Assembly: GCA_963822595.1 (NCBI GenBank) | Contig: CAWGIG010000003.1 | Coordinates: 438,377 to 502,376, forward strand | Source of the DNA: CAVRUH01 sp963822595 | GTDB taxonomy: Bacteria > Chlamydiota > Chlamydiia > Chlamydiales > Waddliaceae | DNA: 64,000 nucleotides | Direction of reading: 5' to 3' | Shown here: positions 45,769 to 53,868 of the stretch, piece by piece | How positions within the stretch are numbered: position 1 is the stretch's first letter | How the letters are laid out: each line of letters opens with the position of its first letter | The notes under the pieces: generated by a model | What the model saw: the letters and a program-made list of their open reading frames with translations, nothing else | Database searches by the model: none | What the model was told of the DNA's origin: nothing | Made by a program: the position numbers and the translations under genes

Positions 45769-45873
45769 AATTTGATTCTCCTTAAACTTTTTTAAGGAAA
45801 ATCATAACAAAAAATCTTATTTTTTACAATAGTTATTTCACATTAATAATGTTTTAAAATACCCTTATAGGCC

Positions 45874-45915
45874 GAACTCTGGAGTGAATCGATAAATCGA
45901 TTCACTCCAGAGTTC
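45874..45915. promoter_or_regulatory. perfect 19-bp palindrome between divergent genes
   Basis: GAACTCTGGAGTGAATCGA (45874-45892) and TCGATTCACTCCAGAGTTC (45897-45915) form a perfect stem with a TAAA loop. It lies 105 bp upstream of the GNAT-domain gene and 7 bp upstream of the -35 of repeat gene 4. It could be an operator, an attenuating hairpin or a repeat remnant. Confidence 0.6.
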
Positions 45916-45921
45916 ATTTTG

Positions 45922-45950
45922 TTGTAATTTATCAATTATCAATATATAAT
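45922..45950 (+). promoter_or_regulatory. sigma70-type promoter for giant repeat gene 4
   Basis: TTGTAA at 45922-45927, 17-bp spacer, TATAAT at 45945-45950; the start codon follows 20 bp later. Confidence 0.6.
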
Positions 45951-45969
45951 TTTCCAGAAATCAGGTTTA

Positions 45970-48900
45970 ATGTTTATGCAATTTTTAACTTTTTCACAGT
46001 TTTTTAAACAAGAAGAGTTCTCGGAACAGTTATCACAAGTTGAAAAAAATCTTGCCACACCCGGAAAAGTAAAGAAGACCCATTTAGATCAATTTACGGA
46101 ATTTTTCGAAAATAGCTTCGACCATTTCAAGAAAGAAACAAACCTGTGCGTTCGCCTCTATTCGATCGCAGCACAGGTCAGAAAGATTTCTTCAAATGAT
46201 CCGTTAATCAGCAAGCTGCAGAATTTTGTACGGGATCTTCTCCCTGTGAATCATAAAGAGAAAGCAAACTCCATTCAATCGCTTGCGGATTGGATAAATC
46301 TGATGGAAATCCCATTATCCTCGCTGGATCTTTCTCCGGAAGAGCTTTACGAACTGATTCCCAAACTGAATTATATTGATCTTTGTAATGTGGACTTTTC
46401 AAAATACGATATAAAAAAATTCAAGTTTCCCTATCAAAATTTCACGTTAAAAACCTCCGATGAAGAAACTCGTTTCACTATCGCCAAGTCCTGCGCACAC
46501 CAAGAGGGCCGAAGCACTTCCAAAAATATCAAAAACTTTGGGGTTCAGGATAAAGCCCATTTGTTTGAGATTGCTAAGCTTTGCGCGCTTGACAATGGTT
46601 TAGGAACTGCCAAACATATTAAAAATTTCGATATCGAGGACAAAACACATTTATATGAGATTGCCAAGCTCTGCGCTATCATGCATGGCAGTGGAACCGC
46701 ATTAAATATCAAAAACTTCGGGATTGAAGATAAAACACATTTGTACGAGATAGCTAAGAAATGCGCTCTATTACAAGGTTGCGAGACTGCCAAACATATC
46801 AAAAACTTCGGAATCGAGGATAAAACCCACTTATACGAGATCGCTAAGGTCTGTGCCCAGCAGGACGGCAGTGGAATAGCCTCCCTTATCAAAAACTTCG
46901 GAATCGAAGATAAAACGCACTTATATGAAATTGCGAAGTTATGCGCCCAACAGAATGGCGGGGGTACAGCAGAAAACATCCAAAACTTTGGAATTGAAGA
47001 TGACACACAACTCTTTCAGATTGCCAAATATTGCGCTGCGCAGGACGGTGGTGAAACAGCAGCACATATCAAGAATTTCGGGATTAAACAACAAAAATAC
47101 CTCTATGAAATTGCTGAGATTTGCGCACAAAAGAATGGCCGTGAAACAGCCGCAAATATCGTAAACTTCGGAATTGAAAATAAAAGGCAATTATTCCAAA
47201 TCGCTAGGCTTTGCGCGGATCAAAGTGGCGGCGGAACAGCAGCCCATATCAAAAACTTCCGAATTAAAGATAATACACAATTAGTCGAGATCGCCAAGCT
47301 ATGCGCTCTTCAGGAAGGTGGTGGAACTGCAGCGAATATCAAAAACTTCGGAATAAAAAATAAGATCCAATTATCTGTGATCGCCAAACTTTGCGCTTGG
47401 CAAAATCCCGGTGGCACCGCAGAATATTTCAAAAACTTCGAGATCGAAGACAAGAAAGAAATATATGAAATCGCTCGAATCTGCGCTTGGCACGGTGGGG
47501 GCGGAACAGCTGCACATATCAAAAACTTCGGAATTAAGAGTAAGATACATCTGTATGAGATCGCTAAGCACTGCGCCGGGCAAAGCGGCGGTGGCACAGC
47601 TGCACACATCAAAAACTTCGGAATCGCAGTTGAGACGCAGCTATATGAAATCGCTAAGCTCTGTGCAAATCAGGATGGAGGTGGAACATCCACCCATATC
47701 AAAAACTTCGGGCTGCAAGATAAGACGCAATTATTCGAAATAGCCAAACTCTGTGCTCACAATTTTGGGGGTGCAACAGCCGCAAATATCAAAAACTTCG
47801 GGATTGAGGACCAGGTACAGTTATTCAACATAGCCAAGTGCTGCGCTTTCCAAAATGGGGGTGGAGCGGCCATTTATATTGAGAACTTCGGCATCAAAGA
47901 TAAAACACAATTGTTTGAGATCGCTCGAATCTGCGCCAAACAGAATGGCGGTGTAACTGCTGTAAATATCAAAAAGTTCGGGATCGAAGACAAAACACAA
48001 CTCTACAAAATCGCCAAGCTCTGCGCACAATGGAATGGCAGCAAAACAGCAGAATATATTCGAAACTTCGGTATCGAAGACACGACGCACCTCTACAAAA
48101 TCGCCAAACTTTGCTCTTTGGAAAATGGTGGTAATACAGCTATCCACATTAAGAACTTCCGCATCAAGAATGAAAAATGGTTATATAAGCTCGCCTCGAT
48201 CTGTGCCAACGATGATGGTGGTAAAACAGCCATCTATATCAAAAACTTCATGATCGAAAATAAAAAACACTTATACAAGATTGCGTTGCTCTGCGCTAAT
48301 CAACAACGTTGGGGGACAGCTGCAAATATCCAAAACTTTGGAATCGAAGATAAAGGACATTTATATGAGATTGCCAAAATCTGTGCTTTGAGAGATAGCA
48401 TTGGAACAGCCTCAAACATCAAAAAGTTTGGGTTTGAAAATAAGAATCACTTATACGAACTCGCCATGATTTGCGTAGAACAAAATAGCGGTATCGTCAT
48501 TTGTAATATCGAAAAATTCGGCATCGAAGATAAGACACATTTATACGAGATCGCCAAAGTCTGTGTTTCGAGGTGTAGCAGTTTACTGGCTTGTTACATC
48601 CAAAATTTCGGCATCGAAGATAAGGCACACTTATACGAGATCGCGAAGATGTGTGCTAAGCAAGGTAGCGCAACAGCCGCGAACATCGGAAAATTCGGCA
48701 TCGAAGATAAAGCACAATTGCTAAAGATCGCCAAGCTTTGTGCGGAACATGATGGCAGTAGAATAGCCGAAAACATCAGAAACTTCGGCATCGAAGATAA
48801 GAAACAATTGTACAAGATTGCCAAGGTGTGCGCTCAGCATGATGGGGTTGGAACAGCCACACATATAAAGAACTTCGGGATCGAGGATAAAAGACACTTA

Positions 48901-51900
48901 TACAAGCTCGCTAGGCTCTGCGCGCGAAGAGATGGCGGAGGGACAGCCGCAAATATCAAGAACTTCGGCATTCAAGATGAATGGGAATTACTCAAAATAG
49001 CTAAGATCTGCGCTCAGAAAGATGGACGCGAAACAGCCGCCCATATCAAAAACTTCGGGATTGAGGATAAAACACACTTATTAGAGATCGCTAGGCTTTG
49101 TGTAGGGGGATATACCGGAATAGCCTCATATATAAAAAACTTCGAAATCGAAGACCAAACACAATTAATCGAGATCGCTAAACTCTGCGTTAAGAAAGAT
49201 ACGGGCGGGACAGTCGCGAACATCAGAAATTTCGGAATTAAAGATAAGACACAGCTATTTGAGATCGCCCTACTCTGTGCTAAGACCTATGGGGACCGCT
49301 TAGTAGCCTATATCAAAAACTTCGAAATCGAAGATCAATCACAGTTAGTTGAGATCGCTACGCTGTGCGCTAAGGGTGATGCCAATGGAACCGCCAAACA
49401 TATTCAGAATTTTGGGATCGAGGACCAAACACATTTATTTGAGATCGCAAAGATCTGCGCTTGGCATAGTAACACCGGAACCGCTGAACATATTAAAAAC
49501 TTTGGCATCGAAAATAAGACACACTTATACGAGATTGCTAAAATCTGCGTGGAGCGTGGTGGCGGTGGCATAGCTGCAAGCGTCAAAAACTTCAGAATTG
49601 AAGATAAAACACACTTATACGATCTCGCCGAGATCTGCGCAAAGATCTATGGTAATCGAGCAGCCGCACATATCAAAGACTTTAGAATCGAAGATAAGAA
49701 GCAATTATTTCAGATCGCTAAAGAATGCGCTAAGAATGATAGTCCTGGAACAGTCATAAATATCCGAGCTTTTGCCATCGAAGATAAGATGCAATTATTT
49801 GAAATCGCCAAGATTTGCGCTGAGCAGCATGACAGTATGCTCGCCGTAAATATCAGAAATTTCGGGATCGAAGATAAGATGCAGTTATTTGAGATCGCCA
49901 AGATCTGTGCGAAGCATAATGGTGGAGAAACAGCGGCAAATATTAAAAAATTTGGGATCGAAGATGAGACACATTTATTTGAGATTGCCAAGCTATGCGC
50001 CACCCATAATAGCTATCAAACAGCCTTACATATCAAAAAATTCGGAATCGAAGATCAGAGACAACTATACAAAATCGCCAAAGTTTGCGCTAAGAATAAT
50101 GCTTACGGCACAGCTGTCCATATCAATAAATTCGGAATCAAAAACAAAACGCATTTATATAAGCTCGCGAAGCTGTTCCTGGTACAGTATGCAAGCAAAA
50201 TAATCGAAAATATTAATAAATTTAAGTTAGATAAGAAACATTTATATAAAATCGCTAAACTTCGTGCCCAGCGAGACGGCAACGAAGTAGCCTACACCAT
50301 CAAAAACTTCAAGATCAAAGATAAAGAAAAACTATTCGAGCTCGCCAAATTATGCGCTATCCAGAATGGAGCAGCGACAGCCTTATATATCAAAAACTTC
50401 GAAATCGAAGATAAAGAACAGTTATACGAAATCGCCAAGCTTTGCGCTTTGCAGAATGGGTTAGCCGCCAATATCAAAAAGTTCGGCATCGAAGACAAGA
50501 CACATTTATACGAAATTGCCAAACTCTGCGCTATGCATGATGGCGCTAGAACAGCACAAAATATCCAAAACTCCGGGATCGAAGATCAGACACAATTACT
50601 TGAACTTGTCAAACTTTGCGCACAAAACGACCCCTGGGCTGCGTCCTATATCAAAAACTTCGGGATCGAAGATCAGACCCAGCTACTTGAACTCGCCAAA
50701 CTTTTCGCTAAGCTAGGTGGAGGTCAAACAGCCGCCAGTATCAAAAACTTTGGAATCAAAGATCAGACACATTTATTTGAGATCGCCAAACTATGCGCTG
50801 AACAATCTGCTCATGGAACAGCCTTTAATATCAGAAGCATGGGGATCAAAGATAAAACAAACCTATACGAGATCGCAAAGCTCTGCGCAGAGAAAGATGC
50901 AGATAAAACGGCAGAATTTATCCATCATTTTAGAATCAAAAATAAGACACAATTATATAAGATCGCTAAGTTCTGCGCCAAGCGGAATGGACGCTCAACT
51001 GCTGCATATATCGAAAGATTCGGGATCAAAGATAAGAACCAATTATTAAAAATCGCTAAAATATGCGCTCAGCAGGATGGCGGAGGAACAGCCTCGAATA
51101 TCTTTAACTTCGGAATCGAAGATAAGAAACAAGTATACGAGATCGCTAAGCTCTGCGCTCTGCAAGATGGTCGTAACACAGCTAAAAAAATCGATGCATT
51201 CAAGATCAATGACGCGCAAATGCGATGGGAACTGTTCCTCGAATGTTTTAAGGCTGACAATAACGCTCTGGAGTCGATCAAATTATTCCGTCCGATTCCT
51301 GATGCTTTAGGAAATCATCCCATTCTTCTTGCCGACTCATTTAATATACTCAAAAACGATAAAGAACCCAAGGAGCGACGAAACGAGTTTTTTGCAGCAG
51401 CTAAGAGCTTGATTGAGGAGCTTTCTTATTCCAAGACGAATAAAAAAAATTTAGTGCAAATGTGCGACGAAATCGCAAACTTAGCGATTCATATTCAGAA
51501 TGAGACCGCCCTATGGTTTTTGAAAACTTTACTCTTAAGCATGCAGATGCAATCGGAAAATCTCGATTGGATGTTCGAAAGCGAATTGCTCCCCAAACTT
51601 TCAAAACTGCACGAGCCTCGGCTTAAATGCTTTTTAACGCCGGGCCTTTTTGAGCTCAGTCAAAATGAAAAGAAAATTGAAGTTCCTAGTGGTACCCATG
51701 GCTTTCCATTAATAGCCATCCCCTTCTCTCAGCTAGAAAAACAAGGAGTCAGCGAAAATAAACTGCAGCAAATAGCCTTAATTCTGAAGAAGCTGCAGAA
51801 GAAAAAAAATAGCCCTTTAAAAATTTCAGTCAACGTTCAAACGATTCTCCATACGATCCACGCACTGACCTCGACACATCTCCTATCTGCGGAAGAAAAA

Positions 51901-53169
51901 GTTCGGGGCTTTGATAAAATCTTCTTTAAACCTGATGGCTCTGCCGAAATTGATATCATCCCCATCACAAAGAAGATCGCTGCCGCAAGAGGCCTCTTAC
52001 AAATGAAAAACAATAAATGGCCAAACTCGGATAAAGATCCTCTAGAAGAATTTCGCTCCTCGTTTGAAAGCCTCATTCCCTTAAAGGACTTTGAAGGGGT
52101 TGTTTTAGAAAAATACGAAGAAAAGTTTGGAAAGAGCCGGAATCCCTATGCATTGATCACTTATGCCGCAGGTCTCAAAACACTAGGTGACACTGATGTT
52201 ATGGAATGTTTTGGGAGGTTTGTGAGTTCTGTGTTTAATAAAACCTTTCAAAAGACTCGCTACGATACCGAAACTAATCCCCATCTCAAAACCCTTTTAG
52301 AATATCGTGAAGATTTGCTTGATCTTTGGAAAAAAGAAGTCATCAGGCCTTTAGAAGAGATTTCAATATATGATGCAAAAGAGGAAGTTTTCAATCCAAG
52401 GGAATGGATCGAGACCAAACTGATCACCGATAGACATCTGCGTGACACAAAGATACCTTTCATAGAAGATTATTTCAAAGCTAACACTGGGGAAGAAGGA
52501 GCACTTGTCTCTAAAAAATTAGAGGAAGAGCTGCTAAGAAGGCCGAGCCAAATACTCAGGCTGCAGCAAGCCTGTATCGCATTTGCAGAGGCAAAAACCG
52601 ATAACTTGATTCCTCTTCTTAAAGAAATTCAAGCATGCTTAGAGCCACAAACGGAATTTGCTCATGACGTAGAGGGAATGCTCCACACAAAGCAGACATC
52701 CTTTGACCTTAAAGTATTCTTCACAGACGATCCTATAGATCTTCTCCTTTGCGGCACAGATGTTCTTGGAAGTTGCCAAAGGGTGGATGGTGATCCAAAT
52801 CTGAACAAGGGATTATTAGGCTATCTCTTGGATGGAAAGATCCGTCTTTTGGCGATCAAGGATGGGAGAGGAAAAATTGTTGCCCGCTGCATCTTACGCC
52901 TCTTATGGGACGGCGAGCGTCCTGTCCTCTATCGGGAGCGTTTTTACGTCAATAACAGCGATCAACACCAGATAAATGCATTGAATCAAGTCACAAAAGA
53001 GCTAGCGAAATATTTGGATGTTCCTTTGACCTCTGCGGATATAGGTATTCCGTATGGAAAGGATCTTCTTGCCTTAGGGTGTCCTGCCCCTTACGAATAC
53101 TGCGATGGCGCCGCCGGGATGCAAAATGGCCCTCACAAGATCACAGACGCAAATATAATTGAAATATAA
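45970..53169 (+). CDS. giant 30-residue-repeat protein 4 (largest, 52 repeats)
   Basis: 2399 aa, the largest member. The N-terminal domain (1-188) is the most divergent at its start (MFMQFLTFSQFFKQEEF) but keeps WINLMEIPLSSL and LIPKLNYIDLCNVDFS. Fifty-two repeats run from 189 to 1742 without a break and end in AFKINDAQMRWELF. The C-terminal region has LCGTDVLGSCQRVDG, NKGLLGYLLDGK, GKIVARCILRLLWDG, YRERFY and ALGCPAPYEYCDG. At about 1.5 Å rise per helical residue in a stacked helix-loop-helix array, the solenoid would be very long. No secretion signal or membrane helix is visible. CAGGTTTA precedes the ATG at 45970; a second ATG at 45976 is possible. It has its own promoter. Confidence 0.85.
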   Translation: MFMQFLTFSQFFKQEEFSEQLSQVEKNLATPGKVKKTHLDQFTEFFENSFDHFKKETNLCVRLYSIAAQVRKISSNDPLISKLQNFVRDLLPVNHKEKANSIQSLADWINLMEIPLSSLDLSPEELYELIPKLNYIDLCNVDFSKYDIKKFKFPYQNFTLKTSDEETRFTIAKSCAHQEGRSTSKNIKNFGVQDKAHLFEIAKLCALDNGLGTAKHIKNFDIEDKTHLYEIAKLCAIMHGSGTALNIKNFGIEDKTHLYEIAKKCALLQGCETAKHIKNFGIEDKTHLYEIAKVCAQQDGSGIASLIKNFGIEDKTHLYEIAKLCAQQNGGGTAENIQNFGIEDDTQLFQIAKYCAAQDGGETAAHIKNFGIKQQKYLYEIAEICAQKNGRETAANIVNFGIENKRQLFQIARLCADQSGGGTAAHIKNFRIKDNTQLVEIAKLCALQEGGGTAANIKNFGIKNKIQLSVIAKLCAWQNPGGTAEYFKNFEIEDKKEIYEIARICAWHGGGGTAAHIKNFGIKSKIHLYEIAKHCAGQSGGGTAAHIKNFGIAVETQLYEIAKLCANQDGGGTSTHIKNFGLQDKTQLFEIAKLCAHNFGGATAANIKNFGIEDQVQLFNIAKCCAFQNGGGAAIYIENFGIKDKTQLFEIARICAKQNGGVTAVNIKKFGIEDKTQLYKIAKLCAQWNGSKTAEYIRNFGIEDTTHLYKIAKLCSLENGGNTAIHIKNFRIKNEKWLYKLASICANDDGGKTAIYIKNFMIENKKHLYKIALLCANQQRWGTAANIQNFGIEDKGHLYEIAKICALRDSIGTASNIKKFGFENKNHLYELAMICVEQNSGIVICNIEKFGIEDKTHLYEIAKVCVSRCSSLLACYIQNFGIEDKAHLYEIAKMCAKQGSATAANIGKFGIEDKAQLLKIAKLCAEHDGSRIAENIRNFGIEDKKQLYKIAKVCAQHDGVGTATHIKNFGIEDKRHLYKLARLCARRDGGGTAANIKNFGIQDEWELLKIAKICAQKDGRETAAHIKNFGIEDKTHLLEIARLCVGGYTGIASYIKNFEIEDQTQLIEIAKLCVKKDTGGTVANIRNFGIKDKTQLFEIALLCAKTYGDRLVAYIKNFEIEDQSQLVEIATLCAKGDANGTAKHIQNFGIEDQTHLFEIAKICAWHSNTGTAEHIKNFGIENKTHLYEIAKICVERGGGGIAASVKNFRIEDKTHLYDLAEICAKIYGNRAAAHIKDFRIEDKKQLFQIAKECAKNDSPGTVINIRAFAIEDKMQLFEIAKICAEQHDSMLAVNIRNFGIEDKMQLFEIAKICAKHNGGETAANIKKFGIEDETHLFEIAKLCATHNSYQTALHIKKFGIEDQRQLYKIAKVCAKNNAYGTAVHINKFGIKNKTHLYKLAKLFLVQYASKIIENINKFKLDKKHLYKIAKLRAQRDGNEVAYTIKNFKIKDKEKLFELAKLCAIQNGAATALYIKNFEIEDKEQLYEIAKLCALQNGLAANIKKFGIEDKTHLYEIAKLCAMHDGARTAQNIQNSGIEDQTQLLELVKLCAQNDPWAASYIKNFGIEDQTQLLELAKLFAKLGGGQTAASIKNFGIKDQTHLFEIAKLCAEQSAHGTAFNIRSMGIKDKTNLYEIAKLCAEKDADKTAEFIHHFRIKNKTQLYKIAKFCAKRNGRSTAAYIERFGIKDKNQLLKIAKICAQQDGGGTASNIFNFGIEDKKQVYEIAKLCALQDGRNTAKKIDAFKINDAQMRWELFLECFKADNNALESIKLFRPIPDALGNHPILLADSFNILKNDKEPKERRNEFFAAAKSLIEELSYSKTNKKNLVQMCDEIANLAIHIQNETALWFLKTLLLSMQMQSENLDWMFESELLPKLSKLHEPRLKCFLTPGLFELSQNEKKIEVPSGTHGFPLIAIPFSQLEKQGVSENKLQQIALILKKLQKKKNSPLKISVNVQTILHTIHALTSTHLLSAEEKVRGFDKIFFKPDGSAEIDIIPITKKIAAARGLLQMKNNKWPNSDKDPLEEFRSSFESLIPLKDFEGVVLEKYEEKFGKSRNPYALITYAAGLKTLGDTDVMECFGRFVSSVFNKTFQKTRYDTETNPHLKTLLEYREDLLDLWKKEVIRPLEEISIYDAKEEVFNPREWIETKLITDRHLRDTKIPFIEDYFKANTGEEGALVSKKLEEELLRRPSQILRLQQACIAFAEAKTDNLIPLLKEIQACLEPQTEFAHDVEGMLHTKQTSFDLKVFFTDDPIDLLLCGTDVLGSCQRVDGDPNLNKGLLGYLLDGKIRLLAIKDGRGKIVARCILRLLWDGERPVLYRERFYVNNSDQHQINALNQVTKELAKYLDVPLTSADIGIPYGKDLLALGCPAPYEYCDGAAGMQNGPHKITDANIIEI
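46534..51195 (+). repeat. tandem array of 52 90-bp coding repeats (gene 4)
   Basis: Counted unit by unit: 52 complete units, nearly all exactly 30 codons, a few 28-29. Positions 19-20 and 27-28 vary widely, while Leu10, Ile13-Ala14 and Cys17-Ala18 hold almost throughout. Confidence 0.92.
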
Positions 53170-53346
53170 GTTCGCAGAGGCGTCTCTGGGAACTTCAAGT
53201 TTGGCGTCGCTAACGCTTGCTAAGGCAATGGGCCGCACATCTTTTCAGGAGCCACCCTGGTCATACAAAAGTATGTAGCTTACTGTGTCCTCACAGTAAG
53301 CCTGGTGCGAGTGTTTGCAAACTCTTGAGCATCGCTTACTGATTTA
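53170..53346. other. intergenic, includes a 9-bp hairpin
   Basis: No gene is seen. CTTACTGTG (53279-53287) pairs with CACAGTAAG (53292-53300) over a TCCT loop, about 110 bp after the gene 4 stop. No U tract, so terminator function is uncertain. Confidence 0.4.
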
Positions 53347-53347
53347 A

Positions 53348-53522
53348 AACACAGGTGCACAGAGAACACAGAGAGTAAGAATTTGTATCAGATGCTTGAA
53401 ACTGAGATCAATTTAATCGATAAACAAGCATTAAGAGAATATTTATTAATATTTTACTAAATTGATCTCAGCGTCAAGCATCTGTTACAAAATCTTCCTT
53501 TCTGTGTTCTCTGTGCACTCCT
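53348..53522. repeat. MITE-like inverted repeat, CACAGAGAACACAGAG family
   Basis: The left arm is at about 53348-53416 (ACACAGGTGCACAGAGAACA then CAGAGAGTAAGAATTTGTAT, CAGATGCTTGAAACTGAGAT). The right arm is its reverse complement at about 53457-53522. The same family is in the centre of the element at 8495-8848. Confidence 0.8.
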
Positions 53523-53550
53523 AAATAACTCTATTTCAACAGAGAGTTAA

Positions 53551-53699
53551 TAATAGACGTTAGGCAACCAATTTTCAACGCAGAGACAGGGAGGTTCGCA
53601 GAGACGCAGAGAAAGAAAAAGATTGTTCCTTATTCATTCTCAGCGCCTCTGCGAACCTCCCTGTCTCTGCGTTGAAAATTGGTTGCCTAACGTCTATTA
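53551..53699. repeat. palindromic repeat, CAGAGACGCAGAG family
   Basis: Arms of about 61 bp (53551-53611 and 53639-53699) are almost perfect reverse complements, starting TAATAGACGTTAGGCAACCA and containing CAACGCAGAGACAGGGAGGT. It is related to 14061-14205. Confidence 0.85.
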
Positions 53700-53804
53700 G
53701 TTATTTCCCGTTGAGGGGAAGATAAGAACCTGGATTGCTCTGTGTTTTAAAATTAGCCGGTAAAGAGACGATAAATTCAATTTTAAATAAAATTAAATGT
53801 TTCG

Positions 53805-53833
53805 TTGTTCGCTATGAAACATTAATATATAAT
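53805..53833 (+). promoter_or_regulatory. sigma70-type promoter for giant repeat gene 5
   Basis: TTGTTC at 53805-53810, 17-bp spacer, TATAAT at 53828-53833; the ATG is 36 bp further on. Confidence 0.6.
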
Positions 53834-53868
53834 ATCTTCAAATCAAATACGATGGACGGAATTGAAGC

